The notes beneath the pieces are model-generated. The model saw nothing but the letters and a program-made list of their open reading frames with translations, was not told where the DNA came from and ran no database searches. A program made the position numbers and the translations under genes. From positions 49,817,370-49,881,369 of the forward strand of contig CM054117.1 of assembly GCA_028673005.1 (NCBI GenBank): DNA of 64,000 nucleotides, given 5' to 3'. The DNA is from Tanypteryx hageni (Eukaryota; Arthropoda; Insecta; Odonata; Petaluridae). Positions 1-12,001 of this stretch are shown here, piece after piece; positions within the stretch are counted from its first letter, which is position 1, and each line of letters starts with the position of its first letter.

Positions 1-1656
1 TGCTCCACCGATTCTCCCTAAAGGCTCTCTCTACTTTTCGCCTGCGAAATTTTATTTTGAGGTGGGTCGGAGAGAAAAGGAGGATAGGCTAAAACAAAGG
101 AAAAACAGACGGCGCAGCGGCAGGAAAAAAAAAACTGCTCGTCGCGATTTTTCTTCTCCCCCCTTTTTATCTCCCGCACAAAACTCCCTTTCGGTGTATC
201 ATCTGTTTCCCCCTTTGGATTTCTCCCTCTCTCTGTTTCTCCCACGGGATGCGGTTTTTACTGCGAGTTTCGTCCGCGAAGGGAGCGTTTTACTTTATTT
301 TATTTCGGCAACTGAGAAAAAAAAGTAATCAAAACGGGTTGAATAGACGGGTCAACGTAGGCGGTGCCTCCCGTGTAATTTTTTCGCGTCGTCGAATTAT
401 TCAATCGCGTCTGTGGGTAGTTTCCCTGCTTGCAAAGCGAATACGCTACAATGGCTTCGGTGAGTGATACGCGGAGAGAGAGAGAGAGAGAGAGAGAGGT
501 CTTTGGTTTAGTCATCGCCACCTTTGTGCCCTCTCTTTCCCTTTCTCTCTTTCGCTGTCTCTCTCGCTGTCGCCCAGTTCAAGGGTGGGATTCACTCACG
601 GACATCTTTGCCTTTCTCTCTATCCCGGAGGGGCAGCCCTCTGTGAAAATAACATTCGACCGATGGTTTACCGCGAGGGTGACGTCACAGGCGACTCGCT
701 GGGTTTTAGACGGGCTTAGCTCGGTTTGCGAAAGTGTCGACGAATGTGGGAGAAGCAAAACCTCATCTGTAGGATTAAGAAATGTCAATGTTTATGCTTG
801 CTCACGGTTATGTTACGGGTGATGTCCTACGACGGCTAATACCGTTTCTTTCCTTGGAAATTCGAAAGAATTTTCCGAGGAAAGGCTTTAAACTGACTGA
901 AAGTTACAAAAATACCTCCATTCCCAGTTATCCGAGTTATTACTTTTGGAAATTCGAGATGAATCCTCAAGGGAATACGTCTGAAGCTGACTAAAATCGT
1001 CGAAATTACTCGAAGATTTCTTCTTACCATGAGCGCACTGTAAGAATCGCGTTTGTAAAACACGAAGAATTGATTGGTCAAGTCCAATCGGCTCATCTCG
1101 AAATTAGCCGGACTTCACCTGTCTAAATTTGACAGTACTGCGGCTTCATTTGTAAATGGAGAGTATCCATTCGATGTAAACTTATCATAGTTTTGAGAGC
1201 CATGAAATGGCAGATAATTAAGAGTAGAAAAATGGAATACAAGCCGAAACTATTCGAAAAGTTTAATAGCTCCGAATTCGTTGAGGGCGTAAGCGGTAAA
1301 GTTGTAACCACAGGTGCGTGTAGGATTAGATCAGAGCGTGCTCTAACGTTAAGATAGTCGCTAGAGAAATGCTGCAGATCGTTCTTCCTAGACGCGATAA
1401 GACAGACCAATTGAGGCTTTAGCTAGTTTATGTTTGGCATAGTGACAACACTTGCCATACGCTACTGGTGGCTTGCAGTGTAGTAATGTAAACGTACATT
1501 TAAAACTCCAAATCACGAAAGACCAGAACTAGAATAAATAAGCGACTGTTGCTGTAAAATGGACTCTTTCTCTTTTTAAGGCAGAAACTTATAAAGAAGG
1601 CATTAAATATGATTGGAAACATTTCCCTGCCGGAGTTCAGGTCAATCATTGTGATA
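1..1656. other. Gene-free stretch with a (GA)n microsatellite
   Basis: No protein-coding or RNA gene could be supported. Positions 474-498 are a pure (GA)n run, followed at about 530-575 by a short CT-rich stretch. Reading frames here have no recognisable domain and overlap on both strands. Confidence 0.6.
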
Positions 1657-1664
1657 GCATAGAT

Positions 1665-1947
1665 CAGTAGTTTCCAACCTGGAGAGCCGCAGCTGATTTG
1701 TAGGGGTGCCGCTATAAGATTAGTTTTGTAAATAAATAAACGATTTGGATGTGTTTACAGGTAACTAGGGCATTAATGTTTTCTCTAATAAATTGGTTAT
1801 AGTGTGCTACCAACAAATGGATATGCCCAAACGTTGTAATACTCGTTCGTGAAAATGTAAAAAAACCTCGTTTGAAGGCTGGTGTGCCGCGAAATTCTAT
1901 TTATCTTTGAAAGGGTGCCGCGCCTACAAAAAGGTTGGTAACCACTG
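1665..1947. mobile_element. hAT-like MITE, 283 bp
   Basis: The ends are inverted: the left end begins CAGTAGTTTCCAACCT and the reverse complement of the right end begins CAGTGGTTACCAACCT, 14 of 16 identical. This CAGTGGTT...CAACC terminus is typical of non-autonomous hAT elements. The flanks share TAGAT, but one base out of register, so an 8-bp target duplication is not clean. No transposase is encoded. Family assignment is inferred from the terminal sequence only. Confidence 0.7.
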
Positions 1948-1955
1948 ACTAGATT

Positions 1956-4601
1956 TTGAAGTTGAGGAGGTTTTCTCCTCGTAGATGAGATTTTCGTAGG
2001 CGACGATAAAACGAAGTAGCCAAACAAAACAATAAAGCAATTTAAAGTCATAAATTGACTCCATCGCAGTAGTTGTAGTCCATAGAAAATAAGTCGTGAC
2101 ACAGCCGAAAGTTGAGGATTTAGCAACAGAATAAGGGGAGAGAAGTGACCCTCGGTGATTTACCTGTCTCGATCGAGACAGTGGAACGGGAAAGAAAAAG
2201 ATGTTACGAGAGATGTATCTTAACGTGTGTGGCATCATTTTTGACCTCAAGAAAGAAGGTCGTAGATCACCGTTCCGAGATAATGGCTATCTCTCTCCCT
2301 CCGTTTCGGGGAGTTTTTTTTATGAATTCTGATGAACCGCCCCGAAGGTATTTATGGGGTTAGGGAATATCCCCATGATTCTTTACTGCCGTAGTAGTGA
2401 GTTGTTTTGGCTCTTGGGAATCCCGACTCAAACTCGTATCTCTATTTTTTTCCTTTGGGCCTCAGGTAGAAATCCTTTAACCCTCGTTTCTTTTTCATGT
2501 TAGGAGGGAGGAGATGGTAGGTAGGAAACATTATGCGCGTTTAGGAAAGAATCCCATTCACGAGAAAAAGGTTCCCTCGGGGATTGAAAGTAATTTTTAC
2601 GGATAACACAATACCATTAAGTCATCTTCCGGTATTTATGGCTCAATTTATGTTTTCCCCCCTTCGGCGAAGGATGGTTTGCCGAGTAATTTATTCGGCC
2701 ATGTTGACGCGGTGTGGTCCTTAATGGCACAATGCGCTGTTTAAGATAAGTTTGCGGTAATGGGGAGGTCTTTTTTGAGACGTCGACGATTGATAATTTC
2801 GCCTAAGATGATATGTGTGGGATGTGCTTTATATGGTTTCATCTGTTGTGAGGAAGTCTGGGTAGTTATTATTAGGACGGTCTCAGGAGAATATATGTGA
2901 CCTTATATGGCTGCGTACTTTTGTTTGGGAAAGAATTGATCAATTTATAGTGCAATAATTTTTGTGGGTGTATATGGAGTTTTTTATAGTAATATAATTT
3001 ATTGTCCCAGATGTAAGTTTTAAGTAATGTTGTGGGAATCATTACGAATTCTATTAAAACTTTTTCAAGCCATCTCTTGGATAGTAACACATCCTGTCAG
3101 CCTTTTCAATTGATTACGCTTGCATTTATAGAATTAATTCCCTTATATTTAGATGTAAATTGGCGTAAAAAGATGAACATAAGTAGAGCAAACTTAAGGC
3201 AGGCAGTACATTTACGAGTATTGGTATTTCAAGTAATTACTAACCAGAGGAAACATGCTCCTGTTACACAAAATTCGAATTATAGAAAATTCGAGATGCA
3301 TAATATAAGAACCGTATAAAGTTCGATTTGTGAAAAATTCGAGTTATAGAACATTGGAGCTACGTAAACATTAGTGTTATAGACAGACTATAGTGCAATG
3401 TTGAAAGCTAGACCCATTCCTCTCCAAAGGAAAATTTGTGCCGTGAAACTTTTTCTCTCCCGTTCTCCGTACGAATCAATCTCTCAATCTTTTCGATCCA
3501 ACGCTTGGAGTAATAAATCAGTTGATGAGAAAAAAGAGAGCATCTCCTGATTAAACAGTGTCGGAGAGAAGGAAGGAAGCTTAACTCCTCTCTTTCTCGC
3601 GTCCTTAAAAACCTGTTGCTTTTCCTTCCTATTCCGGATGGCTATACGGTCGCGGATTCTGTCTACGCACCCTCGGAATCCTTATGGGGATTCCCCGAAC
3701 GGAAAGAGAAAATAAAAGGAAAGGGTGTACGGATCCAAGCCTTTATTTCTCTTGTTAAAAAAAAACAAAACACCCACGCGCGAAACTCACCTTATATATA
3801 TATATAGAGGTCTCCACCGAGCACATCCCGAGGACGCACTAATTCGATTTACGAGAGGCGTGGGAAGGCCGAAAATGAGCAAGTGACGATTAATCACGTT
3901 GCGTGCCGTGCCGGGGAGGTCGTCCTACGTCATTTGCTCCGACATGCCGGTATCACTTTCTTTTATTTCGGGAAACCTTATCCCTCGGTGACAAATGAAG
4001 CACGAAATTTTTTTCCCTCACGGATATCAATCCTCGGACATAAAAGGGAAGCGTACTTTTTGCATCTCTCAAAGCGTGCGCGCATTTTCAGTTGTATTAT
4101 TTATAGTAATTCATTTGCTCATTTATTACATTGGTTGAAAAAGGGACCATTAAAACGACTATATAATGATTGTGAATGAATTGTAGCTATTAATTGGCAA
4201 ACTATGCCTCTCCATCAGACATGTAAAGGTTGGGAACGTCATTTGCGCAATTTGGCTACAAAACAAATGCATCAGTGGAAATTCTCCAAAACACTGAAAT
4301 CTCGATACGATGTATGTAGAAAGTAATGTCTATTTCCTATTTCCAAGTAATTTTTTTGTCGAAAAAATGCGCCAAAGTGGAAAAATGTTCTTTCGGTACC
4401 TCATACATTTCTAAGTAATATTGTGAAGTTCTTTACATTGGAGCATGTTAAAGTGAAATATTTTTGCATCGCTTATACCGCATATTCGGTCTGAATTAAA
4501 AAAAACAAGTAGGCTAATATGATGAGCACGTCTTTGTGAAGCACATTGTAATTAGATTTCACTGTAATATATTCATTATTTAGAGAATAATATCAGTTAA
4601 T
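1956..4601. other. Gene-free stretch
   Basis: No gene recognised. An imperfect tandem repeat of a roughly 16-base AAATTCGA-type unit lies at about 3271-3345, and a short (TA)n at 3791-3806. The sequence next to the RTE insertion at 4.6 kb contains TATCAGTTAA twice in tandem (4591-4600 and 4601-4610). Confidence 0.55.
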
Positions 4602-4610
4602 ATCAGTTAA
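4602..4610 (+). repeat. 5' target-site duplication of the RTE-like insertion
   Basis: The nine bases ATCAGTTAA directly precede the first base of the retrotransposon and recur exactly at 6011-6019, directly after its trinucleotide tail. This marks the integration site. Confidence 0.88.
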
Positions 4611-5969
4611 AAAGCGATCACGAAATTAATTAATAAGATTTACGACACGGGAGAATGGCCTCAGGATTTCCTAGAAGTAACAATGATCCCTCTAAAGAAG
4701 AAGCCAAAGGCAATGCAGTGTAAAGATTACAGAACTATAAGCCTTCTGTCACACACATCCAAGATCATCACGAGGATTCTTAATAAAAGACTGGAGAAAA
4801 AGGCAGAAGAAATAATAGGGGAAGATCAATTCGGTTTCAGAAAAGGACGAGGAACTAGAGATGCTATAGGAGTAGTTAGAATCATATCAGAAAGGGCAAT
4901 AGAATACAGTCAAGATATCTGCGCATGTTTCGTAGACTGGCAGAAGGCCTTTGATAGAGTAAATTGGGTAAAGTTGATGAAGATATTAAAGGATATAGGT
5001 GTAGACTGGAAAGACAGGAGATTGATTAGGAATCTATATGAGAATCAAGTTGTAAAGGTTAGGTTTGAGAATGTGGACACCTGCGGAATAAATATCGGTA
5101 GAGGAGTAAGACAAGGCTGCTGCCTATCGCCAACCCTATTCAATATATATGGAGAAAGTCTAATGCAAGAAGCTTTAGAAGGCACAGGGGATTTCAAAAT
5201 TGGAGGAAGGATTATAAGAACAGTAAAATACGCAGATGATCAAGTACTTCTAGCAAGAAAGGAAGAGGAACTACAAAAAATGATAAATAGACTAGTGATA
5301 ACAGGTAGAAAATACGGTATGGAAATAAATACAGAAAAATCCAAGGTCATTCGAATATCGGGTAAAGAAGAGAATCTGAACATAACTATTGGGGGAAAGC
5401 CATTAGAACAAGTTTCAGAATATAAATACCTTGGAAGTATCATAACACGAGAGGCAAAATGTACGGATGAGATCAAAACTAGAATAGGAAAAGCAAAAGC
5501 GGCTTTCAGGAGAAAGAAACAACTACTTACAGGGAATATAAGGGAAGATATCCGCAAGAAGTTGATAAAATGCTACGTATGGAGTATAGCATTGTATGGG
5601 GCAGAAACATGGACGCTAAGGAAAAATGACATCAAATACTTGGAAAGCTTTGAAATGTGGACTTGGAGGAGAATGCTGAAGATAAAATGGACAGATAGGA
5701 TGAAAAACGATGAAGTGCTACGAAGAATAGGAGAGAAGCGAATGATTATACAGACTATCAGAAAGAGGAAGGCTAACTGGGTTGGACATTACATGAGGAG
5801 AGAGAGTGTGATTAAAGATGTGTTAGAAGGAAAACTAGATGGGAAAAGGGAAAGAGGTAGGAAAAGGTATCAGTTGATAGACGATTTGAAAGGGAAAGAG
5901 AGTTATCAAGATATGAAGAGGACAGCGGAAAATAGGAGTATATGGAGAACCAGGTTTAACCATGAATAA
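4611..5969 (+). CDS. Reverse transcriptase, 5'-truncated ORF of RTE-like element
   Basis: The frame is open for 452 codons from the 5' truncation point; the first ATG is at 4683 (428 residues), but the homologous frame runs upstream of it (KLINKIYDTGEWPQDF), so 4683 is not the natural start. Counting from that Met: GFRKGRGTRDA at 51-61, motif A FVDWQKAFD at 83-91 with catalytic D85, the GVRQGCCLSPTLFNIY motif at 141-156, and catalytic YADD at 183-186. The tail has YGAETWTL (305-312), an FEMWTWRRML segment, NWVGHYMRR and a basic GKRERGRKR stretch, the layout seen in RTE/BovB-type ORFs. The reaction would be target-primed reverse transcription of its own RNA. The apurinic endonuclease domain is absent, so this copy cannot mobilise itself. 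There is no internal stop or frameshift, so the insertion is fairly recent. Confidence 0.92.
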   Translation, partial: KAITKLINKIYDTGEWPQDFLEVTMIPLKKKPKAMQCKDYRTISLLSHTSKIITRILNKRLEKKAEEIIGEDQFGFRKGRGTRDAIGVVRIISERAIEYSQDICACFVDWQKAFDRVNWVKLMKILKDIGVDWKDRRLIRNLYENQVVKVRFENVDTCGINIGRGVRQGCCLSPTLFNIYGESLMQEALEGTGDFKIGGRIIRTVKYADDQVLLARKEEELQKMINRLVITGRKYGMEINTEKSKVIRISGKEENLNITIGGKPLEQVSEYKYLGSIITREAKCTDEIKTRIGKAKAAFRRKKQLLTGNIREDIRKKLIKCYVWSIALYGAETWTLRKNDIKYLESFEMWTWRRMLKIKWTDRMKNDEVLRRIGEKRMIIQTIRKRKANWVGHYMRRESVIKDVLEGKLDGKRERGRKRYQLIDDLKGKESYQDMKRTAENRSIWRTRFNHE

Positions 5970-6010
5970 TCACGGACCGGTCTACGGACAGACTACCTAT
6001 GATGATGATG
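4611..6010 (+). mobile_element. RTE/BovB-like non-LTR retrotransposon, 5'-truncated copy
   Basis: This 1400-bp insertion is bounded by a perfect 9-bp target duplication (ATCAGTTAA at 4602-4610 and 6011-6019). The coding frame stays open from the 5' junction to a stop at 5967-5969. A short 3' UTR follows and ends in a (GAT)n/(ATG)n trinucleotide tail at about 5998-6010. Short tandem-repeat tails are known for RTE-clade elements. Endonuclease and 5' UTR are missing, as expected after incomplete reverse transcription. A second copy at 57.3-59.7 kb is clearly the same subfamily. Confidence 0.93.
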
Positions 6011-6019
6011 ATCAGTTAA
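6011..6019 (+). repeat. 3' target-site duplication of the RTE-like insertion
   Basis: ATCAGTTAA, identical to 4602-4610, directly follows the GATGATGATG tail. Confidence 0.88.
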
Positions 6020-7263
6020 GGTAGTTGTAGTAGACATAGTTTTTCAATTCTACTCCAACCAGGTGAACTCAGAAATTCTTTCTTGAAATCACGAATTATA
6101 ATAAAGATAGCGTTTAATGGCTAATGAGTAAGTTATTCTTAAACCATCATTCGGGCAGTTTGCATTTAAAGTTATAAACAAAAGAATAACAACTTTAGAC
6201 GATGTGCACCTTTATCATGAGAATGGTAGGAGGAAAGAGAATTGAACAATTTAATTTTTCTGTAAAAATATTTTTTTGTATCGGTAGTTGAGAATATTAT
6301 AAAAGGCCTTATGTTAAGAAAAATTTCGAGATGTTTAGGTATAATACAAATATCAATTATCAATCGTAGACTTAGGCAGTCACATGAGTAACGTTTTGGT
6401 TCTCAGTTACCTTTTATGTGATATTTTAATTTCGTGAACAGAAATAAAATCTTTCTTATTCGTATTGGCAATAAATTTAGACTTTAAGTATATGTATGTA
6501 ACGTTCGTGCATATTAATTTGTCGCGAGTTTGGCTGCATGTTTTCCTAATGCTGTTTTTATCTTTTCTTTGCAGGTGAGTTACTGGAATATCACGACAAA
6601 ACATTTTAATTTCGCAGTGGTGGATTTTGCATCCATATAATTTTGACCAACTTGGTAAGTTCTAAGAAAGTGTTTCGTTCTCAATAGCTTTCTTTGCGAT
6701 GGATTATTCGAGCTCGCCGAAGAATTATTAAAAAAAATCGAGAATCCATTTTTGGCGGCGAAAATCGTCTCCGCTCACTAATTTCCGCTCGCGTTTTATT
6801 TTCCGAGCGGTTAAATTCGCCTTATGACATCCCCTAGTATTCTTGACGTTTCGGAACCCATTTTTTAAAGGCAGATCAAGGAATAAAAAAAATCACATGC
6901 GTCGATGCGCTAATTGATGACAGCATTTCAGGCATATCGATAAAAAAAAGAGTAATTGGGCCGAGATACTCCCCTCCCCTTACGAGAAACGCTGTTAATG
7001 ACACGGACAGTCATCCATCATTTCCTTCTAATTATGCTCGGCGAGGCTCTGCGTCAGACGTTTCATTCCATTTCCCTCTTTTTTTCTCTCTCTCTACCCA
7101 TGTGGGTCTTGGTTCGTATCCTCCCTTCTCCTTCCATCCGTCAACTATAGGTGCGGATTGTACACTATCCATCATTCGCCATTGCCCATGCGTCGTAAAC
7201 GTGCATTTAGTCATGTAGAAAATCCTTCGATCGCTTGTTTTGAAGTAATTTGATTATTGAATC
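6020..7263. other. Gene-free stretch
   Basis: AT-rich and unremarkable; no domain-bearing frame, RNA gene or repeat boundary recognised. Confidence 0.5.
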
Positions 7264-7569
7264 AATTAAAGGAGGAGTCCCCAAACTTTTTGAGAGGAGA
7301 GCCACATAGGAATATTGAATGTGCCAGACGGACCGGATCAAATAAAAAACCATGCTTCAAAATTTTAAATATTTTATTCTATAATTACCTAAGCATACAT
7401 GCATATATAAGTAAACGTGAATAAATGTAAGAAAAATTCTAATGCGAACAATGCGCCTGTTTTTAAATTGGAAACACTGATTATATGATGTTTATGAAGT
7501 TTAAAAAATTTTCCGCGGGCCGGATAAAACCCTTTCGCGGGCCGTAGTTTGGGGACACCTGAGTTAAAG
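7264..7569. mobile_element. hAT MITE, 290 bp, with 8-bp target duplication
   Basis: The element proper is 7272-7561. Left terminus GAGGAGTCCCCAAACT; right terminus, reverse-complemented, CAGGTGTCCCCAAACT. The flanking 8-mers are AATTAAAG (7264-7271) and AGTTAAAG (7562-7569), 7 of 8 identical, the duplication length of hAT transposases. The right subterminal region has two GCGGGCCG-type motifs. It resembles widespread arthropod hAT MITEs whose ends read CAGGGGTCCCCAAACT (from memory of the families). No coding capacity. Confidence 0.87.
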
Positions 7570-8013
7570 TATGAGCAGCCGCGTTGCGACGCATAAGAAG
7601 CTCATGCTGTGCGTAGGTAGCCGCAGGTGAACGAGGGTCCTCTAAGATACAGATAAAAATATCAATTTTATTTGTTCGTATACGTATATACAAAACAAAA
7701 TTGTCTATTACTCATGATATTAAATTACAATTAATAAAGACGCGTTTTTTATTATAAAAATTTTTGCATCAAATCTTGAATCATTTTTCAAGATTGGGGC
7801 CCATCATTACTTCTTGCACCGGGGCCCACAAGTGTGTTTTGAAGCTAGTAATGGATATCACATTCTTATCCGAGCTTAAATGAGGAAAGTTATGTGGTGA
7901 CAGTTTTACAGATCTAAAAAATGTCAAAAGTCATCATTAAGTTTTTTTTACAATTGATGTAAAAATTGCTTCCAAAGGCCTAGCCTTAAATGTGCGCAGC
8001 TCTACTTGTATAT
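7570..8013. other. Gene-free stretch between two hAT elements
   Basis: Short AT-rich spacer; nothing recognised. Confidence 0.5.
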
Positions 8014-11000
8014 ATTCTTACTAGTGCTGGCAAACGAAAAAAAAAACGATTTGTTACCTTTTTAGTTACAGTCAAAAAAGTGATTTCGTTACGCTAAAAT
8101 CTACATTTCGTTTTCCGTTACGTTTAACGTTATAACGAAATAATTCGGCAACAAATAATGGTGTAGTTACTCTTTTATTTTTGTTTTTTCTTTGTTCAGA
8201 TGTTACGTTAAATATGTGCTTCTCATTTAGAATACTAATTTATAGTCACTTCTAAATATATGCTGCAGATCAGAAACCTTTTTAAGATTTCAAAGTATTC
8301 GGCACATTTTTCGTTTTTGATGATCATGTACGAAAATTCGGATTTTCATATTCAAAATTTTATATTCATGTTAATAAACTTAACAAATATTTAAGACTAA
8401 AATATTAGTGTTGCAGCGGCTTTGCCCTATATTAGAAGTTTTTATAGGTTACACAGATAGCACACTGAGAACCCAGGGACCGGTAATTAAAGATAATAAA
8501 AGGAACCCGTCGGTCGGTTGCACCGATTGTAACTCGGAGTACGTGCTCCTGCTACAGATCTAAAATTTGGTAGAATAATCGATCATCAGATAAAACTAAA
8601 GAGAATTATCCAAATTCCAGTATTTTTCCTCTTTAGGGCTCATTTTGGATGTCGTTCTTTCTTTTCATATCCTCCATAAGAAATACATGGAAACCATGCA
8701 TGGGTTTACAATATTACATTTCAAGATTAGTTAGATTTGAGATAATACCTAACCCGGGATTAGCTTTATTTTGTATATGAAAGAATAAAGTAAATTATTT
8801 ATAAGACGAAATTTGAAACCATAACAAGTTACCATGAACAAAGGACAATTTTCAGGTAAAATAGAAAATTTTGGAATCTTTAACAATGCGGGCATTCAAT
8901 TGCTGTCGTGACGAAAAGAATATTATTAAATTTTAATTAAAAGCGAAACTATTGTGAAATCTTTAATTTAATGCTTTCAGTAGGATCTGACTACGTTCAT
9001 ATGAATTTTTTAGTTTGTTGTCTATTTCCAACGCAGTTAATAAAAATGAAGAACCAATTTATAAAATTCGTTAATTTCAGTTGATTAGAGGGTTTATCTT
9101 ATGCTCGATAGTTTTGAGTAAAAATGTTTAGGATCGGAAAATACATAATATATAATAAAATGAGGATAAAGGAGATTGTCGCGTACCGCCGCAACCTCAC
9201 CGTAAATCGCGAATCCCAACGCGATATCTCTTCGCTTTCACCAGCGCGCTCGTGATCTCTTGATCACTCACCGCGTTTAAGCAACGGAACTGTCTCTCTT
9301 GCTCCCGTTATAACTAAAAGACGTTCAATATTGTCGTGAACGCCATATCTCAACGTCGCGTGTAATATACTTTATATATTAGTTTTTAATACTTCATTTG
9401 AATAGAAATACATGTTAAAATTGAGGCATTTTCTTCTAAAATAGCTCCTACTTGCGCTTGCTTACGTGGAATTTAAATAAATACGTTCGATAACCAAAAT
9501 TCTACGATAAAATTGAAAGATTTATTTCTTTTTGCAGAAAATAGTACAAATCTCTCGCCAATAGTACCCTTTTTTAACACTAAAAAGGCATTGCATGGTG
9601 GATTTCGCATTTGTTATGTAAACTGAATGAGAGGAAAATTTCTGGAATCGAACTCGCGCCTTCAAATGTCAGAAAAAATTTTTCCTCGACAGGTCAAAGA
9701 TATCCATCAAATACCATGAAAATCGGTCAATCGGTTCAAAAGAAGACTGAACGACGAAACAATAAGCCTACTAGTATTTATAGTATTTTCCATTCTGGAA
9801 AGTATGGTAAAATGCACGACTCAATGCTTTTTCAAAGCATTATTTTGATGCTAGCTTTGAAAACTATAATGACCAAAATTGTCCTTATTTACAGCAAAAA
9901 CAATAAAAATATGAAAAAGTTTGAAATCAAAAACAGGAGATGGAGGATTGGGAAGAAAGATAGAGGAAATGGATAGGGGAAGAGAGAGGGGGAAGGGAGA
10001 GCATGTGAAGGGAAGCAGACAAGTGTGATGTAAACTGAGGGAGGAGAAAGACTGCAGGAGGAAGACGTGTGGGTTAAAGAGAAATGGAAAACGAGCAGAA
10101 GCGTAAAAGTTTAGGCATTGTATGAGGTTTCATAAATTAGAATTAAATTAAAAAAATTATTAAAATTTATGGGCACTAGTTTGCAAATAAGGGATAAGAA
10201 AGTAAAATACATTCCATGAGGCGCTGCTGAGTTTATCCTAATTCATTATAAAATCAGATACTCCCTTCCTATGCAGATGGTGGACATTGTTGCCTTCATA
10301 ATCGAAATCAGTACCCAATGGTATATAAAACGGCATTTTTTAATATAATGACGAAGAAAGTCGCCACACTAAATTACTTGACGTTAATTAATACTAAACA
10401 AAATATAAACTTGAAATATGTATGAAAATGGGACTTACTTCTTCAACACTGAATGAACTTCGTTTCTCTTACGGCTGGCGAAAAGTCTCCCTTTGACCGT
10501 CTTCGGTAATTTGAAATAAACTGAAATTGTTAATTAGTCTTCATTTCCAAGGAACAATAACTATCCACTGTTATTATAAACGTCTCATAATAATAATAGA
10601 TATGAAGCAGTATTGCCCTCTAACGAACGATGACAACACGTTCGAATGGTAGATTCACTTCGACCTTTCTCAAATACATTGTTAAGTTAGACTGACGAGC
10701 AGTGGATAGAATTCGAGATTGGAGGGGATGATGCGATTGGAACTTGCAGAGCATCGACCTTTAAAAGAGGAAAAACCCACTCCGGTGTAATATCTAAAAG
10801 AATGTTTTCAAAGTACGAGGCACTGTGGCGGAGAATAGGGAATGGTAGAGTTCCTTAACTACAAACGGCACATTTGTTGAAGCTTCCTTCCTCATTCTCC
10901 ACGCTCCTTATTTCGTGCTTCCTGGAGAAGGAGTAACACCAGGGAGCCATTCCTTTCACAAATGGAAGGAAAACCCAAAGGACAATCGTTAGTGGTCAGC

Positions 11001-11299
11001 ATAGCGTTTCTTTCGCGACAAGGCGGCAAAACTTGCGCAGCGGAGGACAAGCAAAACCGGGGAAAGGGATTTTAGGCTACTTTCCCTTGCTCAAGATACG
11101 CCGCCTGGGACGAATGCCACTGGAACATAACCCCGTTTACCGTCTGTTAACGAAATAACGAAATTTATTTTTTCGTTTTTGTTGCGTTTTCCGTTACAGC
11201 TATTTGAAAAATTTCGTTAACGTTTTTCGTTACGTTAATCCAAAATAATTCCCTTATTTCGTTATGTTACGCGTAGTGTTTTCCAGCACTGGTTCTTAC
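8014..11299. mobile_element. hAT-type DNA transposon remnant, 3.27 kb, no transposase seen
   Basis: The element proper is 8022-11291. The left end reads TAGTGCTGGCAAACG and the reverse complement of the right end reads CAGTGCTGGAAAACA. Flanking 8-mers are ATTCTTAC (8014-8021) and GTTCTTAC (11292-11299), 7 of 8 identical. Both subterminal regions (8022-8160 and 11140-11291) are crowded with TTTCGTTA / CGTTACG-type motifs, as expected for transposase-binding repeats of hAT elements. The interior shows no intact or recognisable hAT transposase; the largest frame (9611-9976, 121 codons) has no known motif. It carries a B-box-like segment near 9645 and a more GC-rich patch near 9180-9340. It may be a deletion derivative filled with unrelated DNA. 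Confidence 0.75.
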
Positions 11300-11881
11300 C
11301 ATAAAAATTGTTAGATTTAAAATTTTATTGCGTATTGAAAGGCAATTTAAAAACTTGTTCGATGGAGTGAGCAAATCCTATTTTTCGCGCCCTTCACAAC
11401 GCATAACAAAACATTTTGTGGAATATAAAGAGATTAAAACTAACATGAACGAGCTGAACTTATTGCAGAAGTGGTTAAAGAGTGAGCGAAAGGGCCCCAA
11501 ACTTCTTACTCACGAAAATTGCAGCGTAATTTTGGCGGCCTAGAATTTCTAAGGAGTCCACCAAGAGTTGTAATATCCTCCAGACGTTCGAGTTTCATCG
11601 TAAAGTTTTTGGTAAGAACTCCATATCCATATGAAATTAGACTCGTTATGCCTGAAAGATCTTTAAGTTAAAGAGTCTAGGGTAGCTGCACTCTGCCCTT
11701 TTCCACCGCCCTATCCCAAATGAATATGGAAGACATGTAAATATAAACTTGAAGCAAAGAGGGGGTTAAGAGTCAAAGCGAATTTATGGTTTCTGTTAAA
11801 ATTAGGATCACCATATAAATTAAATTGTGTTTTACACATTAATGAATACATGTAAGCGTACATTTATGCGTGTTTGTGCGC

Positions 11882-11884
<3 letters not shown>

Positions 11885-11950
<66 letters not shown>
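11885..11950. repeat. (TA)n microsatellite, about 33 units
   Basis: Uninterrupted alternating TA run. Confidence 0.98.
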
Positions 11951-11953
<3 letters not shown>

Positions 11954-12001
11954 GTAGATATACTTATCCATAAACATATACCATACATAAATACACATAC
12001 A

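Noticed and set aside
5240..5557. 105-codon minus-strand frame
   Set aside because: Antisense shadow of the RTE-like reverse transcriptase.
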